DNA of 37,009 nucleotides. It comes from an uncultured Clostridia bacterium. GTDB lineage: Bacteria > Bacillota > Clostridia > TANB77 > CAG-508. The notes below the pieces were generated by a model that was not told the DNA's origin, searched no databases, and saw nothing but the letters and a program-made list of their open reading frames with translations. The position numbers and the translations under genes are program-made. Below are positions 9,048-17,440 of the stretch, one piece after another. The stretch covers positions 1-37,009 of the forward strand of contig CAKPDY010000016.1 in NCBI GenBank assembly GCA_934149165.1, in the 5' to 3' direction. Position 1 is the stretch's first letter; the number at the start of each line of letters is the position of its first letter.

Positions 9048-9138
9048 TGGCGGAGAATGAGGGATTTGAACCCTCGCGGTCCTTGCGAACCCTAACAGTT
9101 TAGCAAACTGTCCCCTTCAGCCACTTGGGTAATTCTCC
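9048..9138 (-). tRNA. tRNA-Ser (anticodon GCT)
   Basis: The 91-nt gene has acceptor stem GGAGAAT/ATTCTCC, encoded CCA, T-loop GGTTCAAATCC, a long class II variable arm, and an anticodon arm ACAGT-TTGCTAA-ACTGT giving anticodon GCT (Ser codons AGC/AGU). Confidence 0.95.
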
Positions 9139-9144
9139 AAATAT

Positions 9145-9190
9145 AAAAAGAAGTAAAAGTACAAACCTGCCTTTGTACATTTACTTCTTT
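9145..9190 (-). terminator. Terminator between the two tRNA-Ser genes
   Basis: A long near-perfect stem (AGAAGTAAA.GTACAAA and its complement) with a short loop is followed by Ts on the minus strand, so the two tRNA genes are likely separate transcription units. Confidence 0.75.
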
Positions 9191-9203
9191 TCTTTAGCAA
9201 GTT

Positions 9204-9295
<92 letters not shown>

Positions 9296-9341
9296 AAGTA
9301 ACATATATATATTAGCATACTTGTATTTGTTTTGTCAATAC

Positions 9342-9848
9342 TTAATTTAAATTTTTTATTCCAAGTTCTGCTAAATATCTTTCTTCTTCACTTTTACTTA
9401 TATCTTCTAATACTTTTATTTCTTCTTCTTGATTATTATTAGATATTTTCAACACCACCTCTGGATTTTTATAAACTTCACCCAATTATCTAATGCTGTA
9501 TTTTCCTTATATTTAGCTATTTTAGGTAATTCTACTATAACAATCTCCAAAAGGTCTGTCAACATATGTTTTCCGTAATTTTTTCTCTTTTATAACCCAT
9601 TTTGACAAATATTTTTCTATTTCCTTTAATTCATCTAATTCAAAATCCGCAATTAAAATTACAATACATCTTTTTAATTTACCATATGTTTTTCCACTTT
9701 GTATATTTTGTGCATACATTTTGCTCCAATAAAATAATATTCTTTTTATAATATCATTTTGTTGCAAAATTTGCATCTCTATATCACATGTTACTCCATT
9801 ATTAAATTTTGCTTTTACATCTAATATTCCTATTTTATCATCTACCAT
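9342..9848 (-). pseudogene. Degraded Rpn-family PD-(D/E)XK nuclease (putative transposase family)
   Basis: The first frame (9848 to 9522) begins inside the family's nuclease core (DKIGILDVKAKFNNG, CDIEMQ) and continues RILFYWSKMYAQNIQSG, but the usual first ~60-70 residues are missing. It stops after VDRPFGDCYSRIT. Further minus-strand frames down to a TAA at 9342 continue recognisable family sequence (LPKIAKY, ALDNWVKFI, then after another shift PEVVLKI, and AELGIKNLN). So there are at least two frameshifts plus an N-terminal deletion. Rpn proteins are recombination-promoting nucleases that spread with repeats; this is a dead remnant next to parB. Confidence 0.8.
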
Positions 9849-9871
9849 ATTATTTTACTATTTCCTACAAC

Positions 9872-9898
9872 AACCCAAATTTTCCGTCCCCTTGGGTT
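9872..9898. repeat. Small hairpin with GGGGACGG loop, REP-like remnant or parB terminator
   Basis: AACCCAA and TTGGGTT pair around a loop containing CCGTCCCC. GGGGACGG-type repeats occur with small transposases in many Bacillota. It lies just downstream of parB and beside the Rpn remnant, and could also act as a weak terminator. Confidence 0.35.
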
Positions 9899-9913
9899 AA
9901 TAAAGCCTTGTTA

Positions 9914-10786
9914 TTAATTATTTTTAACCAAATCCATTATTCTTTCCAAATCCTCATTAGAAGAATACTGAATAATAATCTTCCCACTTCTCTTACCAGC
10001 CTCAAGTCTAACCTTTGTACCAAAATACCCCTGAAAAGCTCCTTCTATATCTTGAATAATAGCATCATATTTAGGATCTCTTTTTTGAGCCTTTTTCTTA
10101 TTTTTTACCTTATTCTCAATATCTCTACAATTTTGTCCTTTTTCAATAATTTCTTTAGCTGCCTTATACTGTTGTTCTGGATCATCAAAACACAACAAAG
10201 ACCTAGCATGACCTTCTGTTAACTGACCTTGTATTACTAATTCAATAACTCTAGGATCTAAATTTAACAATCTAACAGTATTTGCAAGTGAACTTCTACT
10301 TATCCCTATAGTTTCAGAAAGTTCCATTTGGGTTAATCCATATTCATCTAATAAAGCTCTAAAACTTCTAGCTTTTTCAATTGGATTTAAATCCTCCCTT
10401 TGTATATTTTCTATTAAAGCAATTTCCTTATTTTTCCTTTCAGTATCTTCCCTTACAATACAAGGAACTTCATCTAATCCAGCTTTTTTAGATGCTCTCC
10501 AACGTCTTTCACCTGCAACAATCTCATAATAATTATCTTTTTTAGTAACAATAATTGGTTGAATTACACCATATCTTTTTATTGACTCTGCTAATTCATC
10601 TATACTTTCATTATTAAAATTTCTTCTAGGTTGATGTTTATTAGGCTCAATTTCTATAATTTTAATTTTATGTACAACTTCTTCCCCATCTTTTATCTCA
10701 ACCTTGCTATCATCTTCATCTTCCATTATATTATTATCATTAAATAAAGCACCCAAACCTTTACCTAATCCTGTTTTTTTAGCCAT
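9914..10786 (-). CDS. parB: Chromosome-partitioning protein ParB/Spo0J
   Basis: ParB binds parS centromere sites, clamps and spreads on DNA using CTP, and with ParA segregates origins and recruits SMC. The 290-residue protein opens with the ParA-contacting tail KKTGLGKGLGALF, then IEPNKHQPRR (about 47), the CTP-binding box GERRWRASKKAG (about 92), ENIQREDLNPIEKA (about 122) and a helix-turn-helix TQMELSETIGISRSSLANT (about 150-170). A C-terminal dimerisation region ends the protein. GGAGGAG before the ATG fixes the start. It follows parA by 15 bases in the same operon. I saw no obvious parS consensus in the window. Confidence 0.97.
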   Translation of the reverse strand: MAKKTGLGKGLGALFNDNNIMEDEDDSKVEIKDGEEVVHKIKIIEIEPNKHQPRRNFNNESIDELAESIKRYGVIQPIIVTKKDNYYEIVAGERRWRASKKAGLDEVPCIVREDTERKNKEIALIENIQREDLNPIEKARSFRALLDEYGLTQMELSETIGISRSSLANTVRLLNLDPRVIELVIQGQLTEGHARSLLCFDDPEQQYKAAKEIIEKGQNCRDIENKVKNKKKAQKRDPKYDAIIQDIEGAFQGYFGTKVRLEAGKRSGKIIIQYSSNEDLERIMDLVKNN

Positions 10787-10801
10787 TTTTTCTCCTCCTT
10801 A

Positions 10802-11584
10802 CTATTTCATATGTCTTCCTTTTGTTTCATTTATTTTTATTAACTCCTTAGTAAATTTTTCATAACATCTTGACCCCTTAGAACGTGCATCATACATGCA
10901 AATAGGCATCCCATAACTTGGAGCCTCACTTAGCTTAACATTTCTAGGTATAACAGTTTTATAAACCTTATCATCAAAATAATTTTTTACCTCTTTTACA
11001 ACTTGATTTGACAAATTTGTCCTAGCATCATACATTGTTAATAAAGCACCTTCTATAGACAAACTTTTATTCATTCTCTTTTTTACTAAATTAATAGTAT
11101 TAATAAGCTGACCTAATCCCTCTAACGCATAATATTCACACTGAATTGGAATTAAAACACTATCAGAAGCAGTAAACGCATTTAAAGTAACAATTCCTAA
11201 CGAAGGAGGACAATCCACTATTACATAATCATATTTATCTTTAACACTATTTATTTTTTCTTTTAATCTATATTCCCTTTCTTTAACAGAAACAAGTTGA
11301 ACTTCTGCACCAGCTAAATTAATGTTTGAAGGACAAACCTCCAGCCCCTTCACTTCTGTTTTTTGTATAGTATTTTCAATATCAACACCATCAACCAAAA
11401 CATCATACACTGAAAATTGAACAGATTTATCTACACCAACTCCACTAGTAGCATTTCCCTGTGGATCTGTATCTATTAACAAAACTCTTTTACCTTTTTT
11501 AGCAAGTGAAGCACTCAAATTAACTGCGGTTGTAGTCTTTCCAACTCCACCTTTTTGATTTGCAACTGAAATTATTTTACCCAA
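10802..11584 (-). CDS. parA: Chromosome-partitioning ATPase ParA/Soj
   Basis: ParA/Soj is a dimerising, DNA-binding P-loop ATPase that works with ParB in origin segregation and regulates DnaA. The deviant Walker A KGGVGKTT sits at about residues 10-17, Walker A' at LLIDTDPQGNAT and Walker B at YVIVDCPPSLG. The start is best placed at a TTG (GKIISVANQKGG), 8 bases after GGAGG. The ATG five codons upstream actually overlaps that ribosome-binding site. At 260 residues it has the standard Soj length. It is first in the parAB operon with its own promoter, about 130 bases downstream of hairpin copy 2. Confidence 0.97.
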   Translation of the reverse strand: MGKIISVANQKGGVGKTTTAVNLSASLAKKGKRVLLIDTDPQGNATSGVGVDKSVQFSVYDVLVDGVDIENTIQKTEVKGLEVCPSNINLAGAEVQLVSVKEREYRLKEKINSVKDKYDYVIVDCPPSLGIVTLNAFTASDSVLIPIQCEYYALEGLGQLINTINLVKKRMNKSLSIEGALLTMYDARTNLSNQVVKEVKNYFDDKVYKTVIPRNVKLSEAPSYGMPICMYDARSKGSRCYEKFTKELIKINETKGRHMK

Positions 11585-11643
11585 AATAATTACCTCCATC
11601 CTTACATTTTTATCTTTGCGTTTATTAGACTTTTATTTACTAT

Positions 11644-11672
11644 ATAATATAAAAACTTTATAAATATGTCAA
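11644..11672 (-). promoter_or_regulatory. parAB promoter
   Basis: On the minus strand TTGACA, a 17-base spacer, TATTAT: a near-consensus sigma-A promoter 60 bases upstream of parA. Confidence 0.75.
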
Positions 11673-11710
11673 TATATATTTAACAATTATTACAGTTTAT
11701 TTTTTTTACT

Positions 11711-11928
11711 GTAGAGTAGGTTAAAAATACGAAATACGTAGCCGTGGTGGGAGAATGTAAGTGTTCTGAGCTTCGCCCCAACAGCACACAGTATGTAATA
11801 GATTTTCACTTTGTTGCAATCTATAACATACTGTAGATTGTTGGTCCTCACCTTGACTACGCTTCAGAACACTTACATCCCCCACCATGGCTACGTATTT
11901 CGTGTTTTTAACCGGATTATTGCAAAAG
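11711..11928. repeat. Long-hairpin element, copy 2 (core inverted relative to ends)
   Basis: Arms 11719-11769 and 11864-11913 pair. The outer ends (GTAGAGTAG left, ATTGCAAAA right) and CCGTGG/CCATGG match copies 1 and 3 in the same orientation. The core between the arms is reversed: here it reads GAGCTTCGCCCCAAC first and GGTCCTCACCTTGACTACGC last. Its inner stem carries the CAGTATG/CATACTG version. It fills the gap between parA and the rsmG terminator. Confidence 0.9.
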
Positions 11929-11950
11929 TATAAATAAATTGAATTATTTC

Positions 11951-11998
11951 AAAAAAATTTTGCAAAACAAAAGAACCTATGCAATAGGTTCTTTTGTT
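11951..11998 (-). terminator. Terminator overlapping the 3' end of rsmG
   Basis: A 15-bp stem (AACAAAAGAACCTAT and its complement) is built from the last seven codons of rsmG and the bases after it. On the minus strand it is followed by AAAATTTTTTT. It ends the leftward origin operon. Confidence 0.8.
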
Positions 11999-12702
11999 GG
12001 CATACCAGCCTTTCTAGGATATTTGCTTGAAGTTTTCCTAACCTTCTTAACCACAACAATATTTCTAGCAAAATCCGTTCCTGGCAAAGTAAAAGAATCA
12101 ATTTTCTCTATACTTCCACCTAAAACACTCAACGCCTTCTTGCAACACATTACCTCATCATCAACATTAGAACCCTTCATACATATTGCATATCCTCCAA
12201 CTTTTACAAAAGGTAACATATATTCCAATAAAACATTTAAAGAAGCAACCGCCCTTGATGTAGCAATATCATATTTTTCCCTATATTGAATATTTTTTGC
12301 AAGTTCCTCTGCACGAGCATGTATAGCCTTAACATTCATATCTATTTTTATTGTTGTAATTACCTCATTTAAAAATTTAATTCTTTTATTTAGTGAATCC
12401 ATTAAAGTAACATTACAATCACTATTTATAATTCCAATAGGCACTCCTGGAAAGCCTGCACCTGTTCCAATATCTATTATTGCTGACTTTTTAGTAATAT
12501 ATTTTTGTATTGTTAATGAATCAATAAAATGCTTTACAATAATATCATTTGGTTCTGTAATAGCTGTTAAATTAACATTTTCATTCCATTTAATTAATAA
12601 ATTCATATATTTATAAAAATCACTAACTTCTTCATCTTTTAATTCAATTCCCATTTTTTTAGCCATGTTATTTAATTTTGTTGAAAACTCTTCTAATTCC
12701 AT
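11977..12702 (-). CDS. rsmG: 16S rRNA (guanine527-N7)-methyltransferase RsmG (GidB)
   Basis: RsmG N7-methylates G527 of 16S rRNA using SAM; loss gives low-level streptomycin resistance in several bacteria. Seen here are KWNENVNLTAI (about 36), HFIDSL, the SAM-binding DIGTGAGFPGVPI (about 70), the SRAVASLNVLLEY segment and KG in the catalytic region. An ATG at 12702 begins MELEEFSTKL; a TTG four codons earlier is also possible and neither has a clear ribosome-binding site, so translation may be coupled to mnmG, whose stop lies 24 bases upstream. The last codons form half of the terminator hairpin. Confidence 0.95.
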   Translation of the reverse strand: MELEEFSTKLNNMAKKMGIELKDEEVSDFYKYMNLLIKWNENVNLTAITEPNDIIVKHFIDSLTIQKYITKKSAIIDIGTGAGFPGVPIGIINSDCNVTLMDSLNKRIKFLNEVITTIKIDMNVKAIHARAEELAKNIQYREKYDIATSRAVASLNVLLEYMLPFVKVGGYAICMKGSNVDDEVMCCKKALSVLGGSIEKIDSFTLPGTDFARNIVVVKKVRKTSSKYPRKAGMPTKEPIA

Positions 12703-12725
12703 ACTACTTTTCAAATACTAATTTT

Positions 12726-14627
12726 TTAATTACCAGTATTTTGCTCCTTTCTTTTTGCCTTTTCTTGCTCAATATAAATATGTAATACATTTACATCTGC
12801 AGGTGATACCCCCGAAATTCTTGAAGCTTGCCCTATTGACAATGGTTTAATTTTATCAAGTTTTTGTCTAGCTTCAAGCCTTAATCCCTTAATATCTGCA
12901 TATACAATATCATCTGGAATTTTCTTTTTTTCAAGTTTTTTAAATTTTTCAACTTGATCCTCTTGTAATTTAATATACCCTTCATATTTTACTTGAATTT
13001 CTACTTCTTCTGCCTCAACATCTGTTAAATCTGGACGATTTTCATCTATCTCTTTTAAAATATCATAGTTCAATTCTGTTCTTTTTAATAAATCTACAAG
13101 CTTAATTCCTCCATTTATTTCTGATGAATTATTTTTTCTTAATAATTCATTTACCTTTTCTGTTGGTTTTATAGTAGTAGCCTTTAATCTATCAATTTCC
13201 TTATTAATATTTTCTCTTTTTTGGCAGAACTTTTTATATCTTTCCTCTGAAATAAGACCAACTTCGTGCCCAATATCTGTTAATCGCAAATCTGTATTAT
13301 CTTGTCTAAGTAATAATCTATATTCAGCTCTAGAAGTCATCATTCTATATGGTTCATTTGTTCCTTTTGTTACAATATCATCTATTAAAACACCAATATA
13401 TGCTTGTGACCTATCTAATATAATAGGTTCTTCACCCTTTAATTTTCTAACTGCATTTATTCCAGCAATAATTCCCTGTGATGCTGCTTCTTCATATCCA
13501 GATGTTCCATTTATTTGTCCTGCAAAGAAAAGATTATTAATCTTTTTATGTTCCAAACTTAACTTCAATTCAGAAGGATCTATACAATCATATTCAATTG
13601 CATATGCTGGTCTAGTAAATTCCACATTTTCTAACCCAGCAATAGACCTATACATTTCTATTTGAACATCTTCAGGTAGTGATGAACTCATTCCTTGAAC
13701 ATACATTTCATCTGTATTTCTTCCCATTGGTTCTATAAAAATTTGATGTCTTTCCTTATCACTAAACCTTACTACTTTATCTTCAATTGATGGACAATAT
13801 CTAGGTCCTGTACCTTCTATTTTTCCAGAATATAATGGAGACCTGTGAAGATTTTTTCTAATAATATCATGTGTTTTACTATTTGTGTATGTTAAATAAC
13901 AAGGTAACTGTTCTAATTTTTCGTCCAATTTATCTTCAAATGAAAAAGCTGTTAGCTTTGAATCCCCTTCTTGAATTTCCATTTTTGAAAAGTCTACACT
14001 TTTTCTATTAATTCTTGCTGGTGTTCCCGTTTTAAATCTAACAAGCTCTATTCCAAGCTTTTCTAATGTTTTTGAAAGCTCATTTGCTGGGAATACCCCA
14101 TCTGGTCCACTTTCAAAAGACTTTTCCCCTATATGTATTTTTCCTTTTAAATATGTTCCTGTAGCAACAATAATTGAATCTACTTCATAAATTGCCCCTA
14201 TATTTGTTTCAACAGATTTAACCTTTCCATTTTCAACCTTTATATCAACAATTTCTGCTTGCTTCATAAACAAATTTTCCTGTTTTTCTATTGTATGCTT
14301 CATTTCCATTTGATACATTTTTCTATCTGCCTGTGCTCTTAGTGAATATACTGCTGGTCCTTTTGAAGTATTTAGCATTCTTAATTGAATTAATGTTTTA
14401 TCAATATTTTTCGCCATTTCTCCACCTAAGCAATCTATTTCTCTAACCAAATGTCCCTTAGAACTTCCTCCTATGTGTGGGTTGCAAGGCATATTAGCAA
14501 CTGCCTCTAGGCTAATTGAAAACATTAATGTTCTCATTCCCATTCTTGCACAAGCAAGTGCTGCCTCACAACCAGCATGTCCTGCACCAATTACTGCTAC
14601 ATCATATTTTCCTGCATTATAGCTCAT
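12726..14627 (-). CDS. mnmG: tRNA uridine-5-carboxymethylaminomethyl modification enzyme MnmG (GidA)
   Basis: MnmG is the FAD-binding partner of MnmE; together they install (carboxymethyl)aminomethyl groups on U34 of certain tRNAs. The 633-residue protein shows the Rossmann FAD motif GAGHAGCEAA (about 14), NPHIGGSSKGHL, a GTYLKG strand, two family signatures (GPRYCPSIEDK near 275; GQINGTSGYEEAASQG near 368) and the C-terminal helical MnmE/tRNA-binding region with GISPADV-like SGVSPADVN. Length is normal. AAGGAGTAA precedes the ATG. It lies between mnmE and rsmG, interrupted from mnmE by hairpin copy 3 and a 370-base gap. Confidence 0.98.
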   Translation of the reverse strand: MSYNAGKYDVAVIGAGHAGCEAALACARMGMRTLMFSISLEAVANMPCNPHIGGSSKGHLVREIDCLGGEMAKNIDKTLIQLRMLNTSKGPAVYSLRAQADRKMYQMEMKHTIEKQENLFMKQAEIVDIKVENGKVKSVETNIGAIYEVDSIIVATGTYLKGKIHIGEKSFESGPDGVFPANELSKTLEKLGIELVRFKTGTPARINRKSVDFSKMEIQEGDSKLTAFSFEDKLDEKLEQLPCYLTYTNSKTHDIIRKNLHRSPLYSGKIEGTGPRYCPSIEDKVVRFSDKERHQIFIEPMGRNTDEMYVQGMSSSLPEDVQIEMYRSIAGLENVEFTRPAYAIEYDCIDPSELKLSLEHKKINNLFFAGQINGTSGYEEAASQGIIAGINAVRKLKGEEPIILDRSQAYIGVLIDDIVTKGTNEPYRMMTSRAEYRLLLRQDNTDLRLTDIGHEVGLISEERYKKFCQKRENINKEIDRLKATTIKPTEKVNELLRKNNSSEINGGIKLVDLLKRTELNYDILKEIDENRPDLTDVEAEEVEIQVKYEGYIKLQEDQVEKFKKLEKKKIPDDIVYADIKGLRLEARQKLDKIKPLSIGQASRISGVSPADVNVLHIYIEQEKAKRKEQNTGN

Positions 14628-14656
14628 TTTTATTACTCCTTTTTTTATTATATTTT

Positions 14657-14806
14657 TTAATTTTGGGGTTTAGTATGAAACAGGTGTAGCGTTTGTTTTA
14701 TAATTAACATAAAATTCACTATTCCCTTTATTAATACATAAGTTTTATTTTTACTTATATATTCTTTTATTATTCTATATTTTAAACCAACACCTTTTTC
14801 CGACAT
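14657..14806 (-). CDS. Possible small protein (49 aa) in the mnmE-mnmG gap
   Basis: An ATG preceded by GAAGGG opens a 49-codon frame (MSEKGVGLKYRIIKEYISKN ... TKPQN). It ends 30 bases before mnmG. I know no family for it; it is slightly basic with one moderately hydrophobic stretch (VNFMLII). The remainder of the 14807-15010 gap shows no gene. Evidence is limited to the ribosome-binding site and frame, so it may be fortuitous. Confidence 0.3.
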   Translation of the reverse strand: MSEKGVGLKYRIIKEYISKNKTYVLIKGIVNFMLIIKQTLHLFHTKPQN

Positions 14807-15017
14807 TATTCACGCCCTTCAAAATGAAATTTAAGACATTTTTATTGTTATAGTATAGTAATTATATATCTACCACTTTTTTCCTCTTATTTTCCATTTT
14901 TATAATTTTTTCATTCAAACTATCTAGTTACCATAATCTAAAAGTTTTTTGAATTAACCGAACAAATTTAACATATTAGTTCATAGTTATTTTAAATTTT
15001 ATACACAACTTTTTACT

Positions 15018-15233
15018 ATAGAGTAGTCTACATTGATAATTACGTAGCCGTGGTGGGATATATAAGTGTTATGAGGCGTAGTCAAGGTGGGGACCAACAA
15101 TCTACAGTATGTAATAGATTGTAACGAAGTGAAAATCTATTACATACTGTGTGCAGTTGGGGCGAAGCTCAGAACACTTGTATATCCCACCACAGCCACG
15201 TAATTCTTATTTTTAGACGGCTAATTGCAAAAC
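15018..15233. repeat. Long-hairpin element, copy 3 (core in + orientation)
   Basis: Arms 15027-15074 and 15169-15217 pair with a few mismatches. The core has GGCGTAGTCAAGGTGGGGACC and an inner stem with CAGTATGTAATAGATT exactly matched by its complement around a GTAACGAAGTGAA loop, then GTTGGGGCGAAGC. The ends are TATAGAGTAG and AATTGCAAAA. It lies between mnmE and mnmG, in the operon order of the leftward cluster. Confidence 0.9.
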
Positions 15234-15252
15234 TACAAAAAAACAACATATC

Positions 15253-16626
15253 CTACTTACCCAAACAAAACTTTGAAAAAATCTCATTAATAATATCCTC
15301 AGAAACATCCTCACCTGTAATCGCATATAAATCACTTATAATTTGTTTAAGAGGAATACTCACAATATCAATAGGTAAACCACTATTGCAACAATTAATT
15401 GCCTCATTTACACTCTTAATAGCCTTATCAATTTGATTCTTATGTCTAATATTTGTAATAATAACACCATCATTCATTGAAATTTCATTTGTTTTAAACA
15501 TTTCAGAAATTAATTTATATAAATCATCTATTCCGTCACCATTTTTTGCAGATATTTTCAAAACATTTTGACATGAAGTTTTTATATTATTATCTTCTTG
15601 CAAATTCAAATCACCCAAATCCAGCTTATTTAATAAAATAATTGCCTTTTTGTTTTTTATAATATCTAAAATTGCATAATCCTCACTATCTAACTGTTTT
15701 GAAGCATCAAATATAGCAATAATTAAATCTGCATCTTCAGACAACTTCAGTGCTCTTTTTACACCAATCTCCTCAATTTTATCCTCTGTTTCTCTTATAC
15801 CAGCTGTATCTATTAGCTTTAGAGGAACACCCTGAATATTAACAAATTCCTCTATGGTATCTCTTGTAGTTCCTGCATATTCACTTACAATTGCCCTTTC
15901 TTCCTTTAAAATTGTATTTAAAAGTGATGATTTTCCAGCATTAGGCTTACCTATAATAATGGTTTTTACTCCTTCTTTTAAAATTTTTCCATTATCAAAA
16001 GTATTTGATAAGTTATTTAAGTCTAAATTCACTTCATCCAATACTTTTTTTATTTTAAAATTGGTAGTTTCTTCAATATCATATTCAGGGTAATCTATGT
16101 TTGCTTCAATGTCTGCCATAATATCAAGTAATTTTTCGCACATTAATTTTAATTTTTTTGATAAATTACCTTCTAATTGGTTTATAGATGCCTTTGCTTC
16201 ATTTTCTGTTTTAGAATTAATTAAATCTATAACTGATTCTGCTTGAGCCAAATCTATTCTTCCATTTAAAAAAGCACGTTTTGTAAATTCCCCTGGTTCC
16301 GCCAAATCGGCACCATTTTTTAGACACAATTCTAATATTCTTTTTTCAACTACTATTCCACCATGTGAATTAATTTCACACATATTTTCAGTGGTATAAC
16401 TTTTTGGTGCTGTAAAAAATGAAACAAGTACTTCATCTATTTTTTCCTTTGTTTCTGGATTTACAATATATCCAAATTTAATTGTATATCCCTTAACATC
16501 TTCATTTGAATGGTTAAATGGTATAAATATTTTATTTAAAATATCAAAGCATTTTTTCCCACTCATTCTAATTATTCCAATTCCTCCGTTTCCTGTTGCT
16601 GTAGATATTGCTGCGATTGTACTCAT
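15253..16626 (-). CDS. mnmE: tRNA modification GTPase MnmE (TrmE/ThdF)
   Basis: MnmE is the GTPase half of the MnmEG complex that modifies U34 of tRNAs. Visible in order: an N-terminal folate-binding domain starting IAAISTATGNGGIGIIRMSG, a helical domain, then the G domain with GKPNAGKSSLLN (about 225), TTRDTIEE, DTAGIRETED and NKLD. The protein ends in the family's C-terminal FCLGK box, whose Cys is needed for activity. Length 457 is normal. AAAGGAGG precedes the ATG. A terminator-like hairpin precedes it by a few bases, between jag and mnmE. Confidence 0.98.
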   Translation of the reverse strand: MSTIAAISTATGNGGIGIIRMSGKKCFDILNKIFIPFNHSNEDVKGYTIKFGYIVNPETKEKIDEVLVSFFTAPKSYTTENMCEINSHGGIVVEKRILELCLKNGADLAEPGEFTKRAFLNGRIDLAQAESVIDLINSKTENEAKASINQLEGNLSKKLKLMCEKLLDIMADIEANIDYPEYDIEETTNFKIKKVLDEVNLDLNNLSNTFDNGKILKEGVKTIIIGKPNAGKSSLLNTILKEERAIVSEYAGTTRDTIEEFVNIQGVPLKLIDTAGIRETEDKIEEIGVKRALKLSEDADLIIAIFDASKQLDSEDYAILDIIKNKKAIILLNKLDLGDLNLQEDNNIKTSCQNVLKISAKNGDGIDDLYKLISEMFKTNEISMNDGVIITNIRHKNQIDKAIKSVNEAINCCNSGLPIDIVSIPLKQIISDLYAITGEDVSEDIINEIFSKFCLGK

Positions 16627-16645
16627 TTTTTCCTCCTTTTTAATA

Positions 16646-16706
16646 AAAAAGTCAAAGAGCGAAATCAGTTTAATATAACTTAAAACTAAAATCTGAACTT
16701 TGACTT
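16646..16706 (-). terminator. Hairpin between jag and mnmE, possible attenuator
   Basis: AAGTCAAAG and CTTTGACTT pair across about 40 bases that themselves contain ATCAGTTT/AAACTGAT-like complementarity. On the minus strand the stem ends in TTTTTTATT, only a few bases before the mnmE Shine-Dalgarno sequence. It would let expression be reduced between jag and mnmE. Confidence 0.55.
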
Positions 16707-16723
16707 CTGATTTTTATATTTAA

Positions 16724-17440
16724 TTATCTCTTAGAGATAACAACCTTACGGCGTGGTTCTTCTCCAATACTGTGTGTTTTAACATTTTTATTATCTTGTA
16801 ATTTGCTATGAATAATTTTTCTTTCATATGCCCCCATAGGCTCTAGTGTAATTGATTTTCCCGTTTTTTGCACTGTTTTTGCTACTTTTATTGCTAGGTT
16901 TTCTAAAGTTTCTTTTCTTACTGTTCTATAGTTTTCAATATCTAATATTACTCTAATTTTAGATTTACTATTTTTATTTGCTATAGAAGAAACTATAGTT
17001 TGAAGTGAATTTAATACATCGCCTCTATGACCAATTAAAAATCCTGAATCTTCACCTGTTATATTAACTCGTATATCTTGATTATTTATTTCTACTGTAT
17101 AATTATATTTTTTTTCTGATATATTGTTTAAAAAATTTTCAAGAAATTCTGAAATATTTCTTTTAGCTATTTCTAATTCCTTTTCATCTACATTTCTATT
17201 TTCTTGTTTTCTTAATGATTTCTCTTCATTTTCATTATGATTTTCATTTTCTTGTAGTTCTTCTTTAACTGTAATTTCAACTTTAACTACTCTAGGAGCT
17301 AAAATATTAAAGAAACTTCTTTTTTCTTCATTTTGTAGTACCTTAATATCAACCATATTTTTTTTAACATTAAGTTCTTTTAGTCCCTTTTCTATTGCTT
17401 CATTTGTTGTTTTCCCTTCTGAAATAATACTTTTAAGCAT
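16724..17440 (-). CDS. jag: RNA-binding protein Jag/KhpB (Jag_N-KH-R3H)
   Basis: Jag (KhpB) binds RNA, acts in cell-envelope and division control and is almost always encoded after yidC. The 238-residue protein has an N-terminal Jag_N domain (SIISEGKTTNEAIEKGLKEL), an acidic linker (about 85-105), a type II KH domain with the GFLIGHRGDVLNSLQ loop, and an R3H domain ending GAYERKIIHSKL ... GEEPRRKVVISKR. ATG at 17440 lies 9 bases after AAGGAGG. It overlaps the last codons of yidC by 8 bases, so the two are translationally coupled. Confidence 0.95.
   Translation of the reverse strand: MLKSIISEGKTTNEAIEKGLKELNVKKNMVDIKVLQNEEKRSFFNILAPRVVKVEITVKEELQENENHNENEEKSLRKQENRNVDEKELEIAKRNISEFLENFLNNISEKKYNYTVEINNQDIRVNITGEDSGFLIGHRGDVLNSLQTIVSSIANKNSKSKIRVILDIENYRTVRKETLENLAIKVAKTVQKTGKSITLEPMGAYERKIIHSKLQDNKNVKTHSIGEEPRRKVVISKR

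Noticed and set aside
9809..10222. 137-codon + strand frame opposite parB
   Set aside because: It is a shadow of the well-supported parB frame and has no family features.
9842..12000. parS site near parAB
   Set aside because: I looked for TGTTTCACGTGAAACA-like palindromes and found no convincing match anywhere in the window.
14980..15240. Coding frame across hairpin copy 3 (95 codons, + strand)
   Set aside because: It is made by the hairpin and the reverse of mnmE; other copies of the hairpin do not keep a frame.
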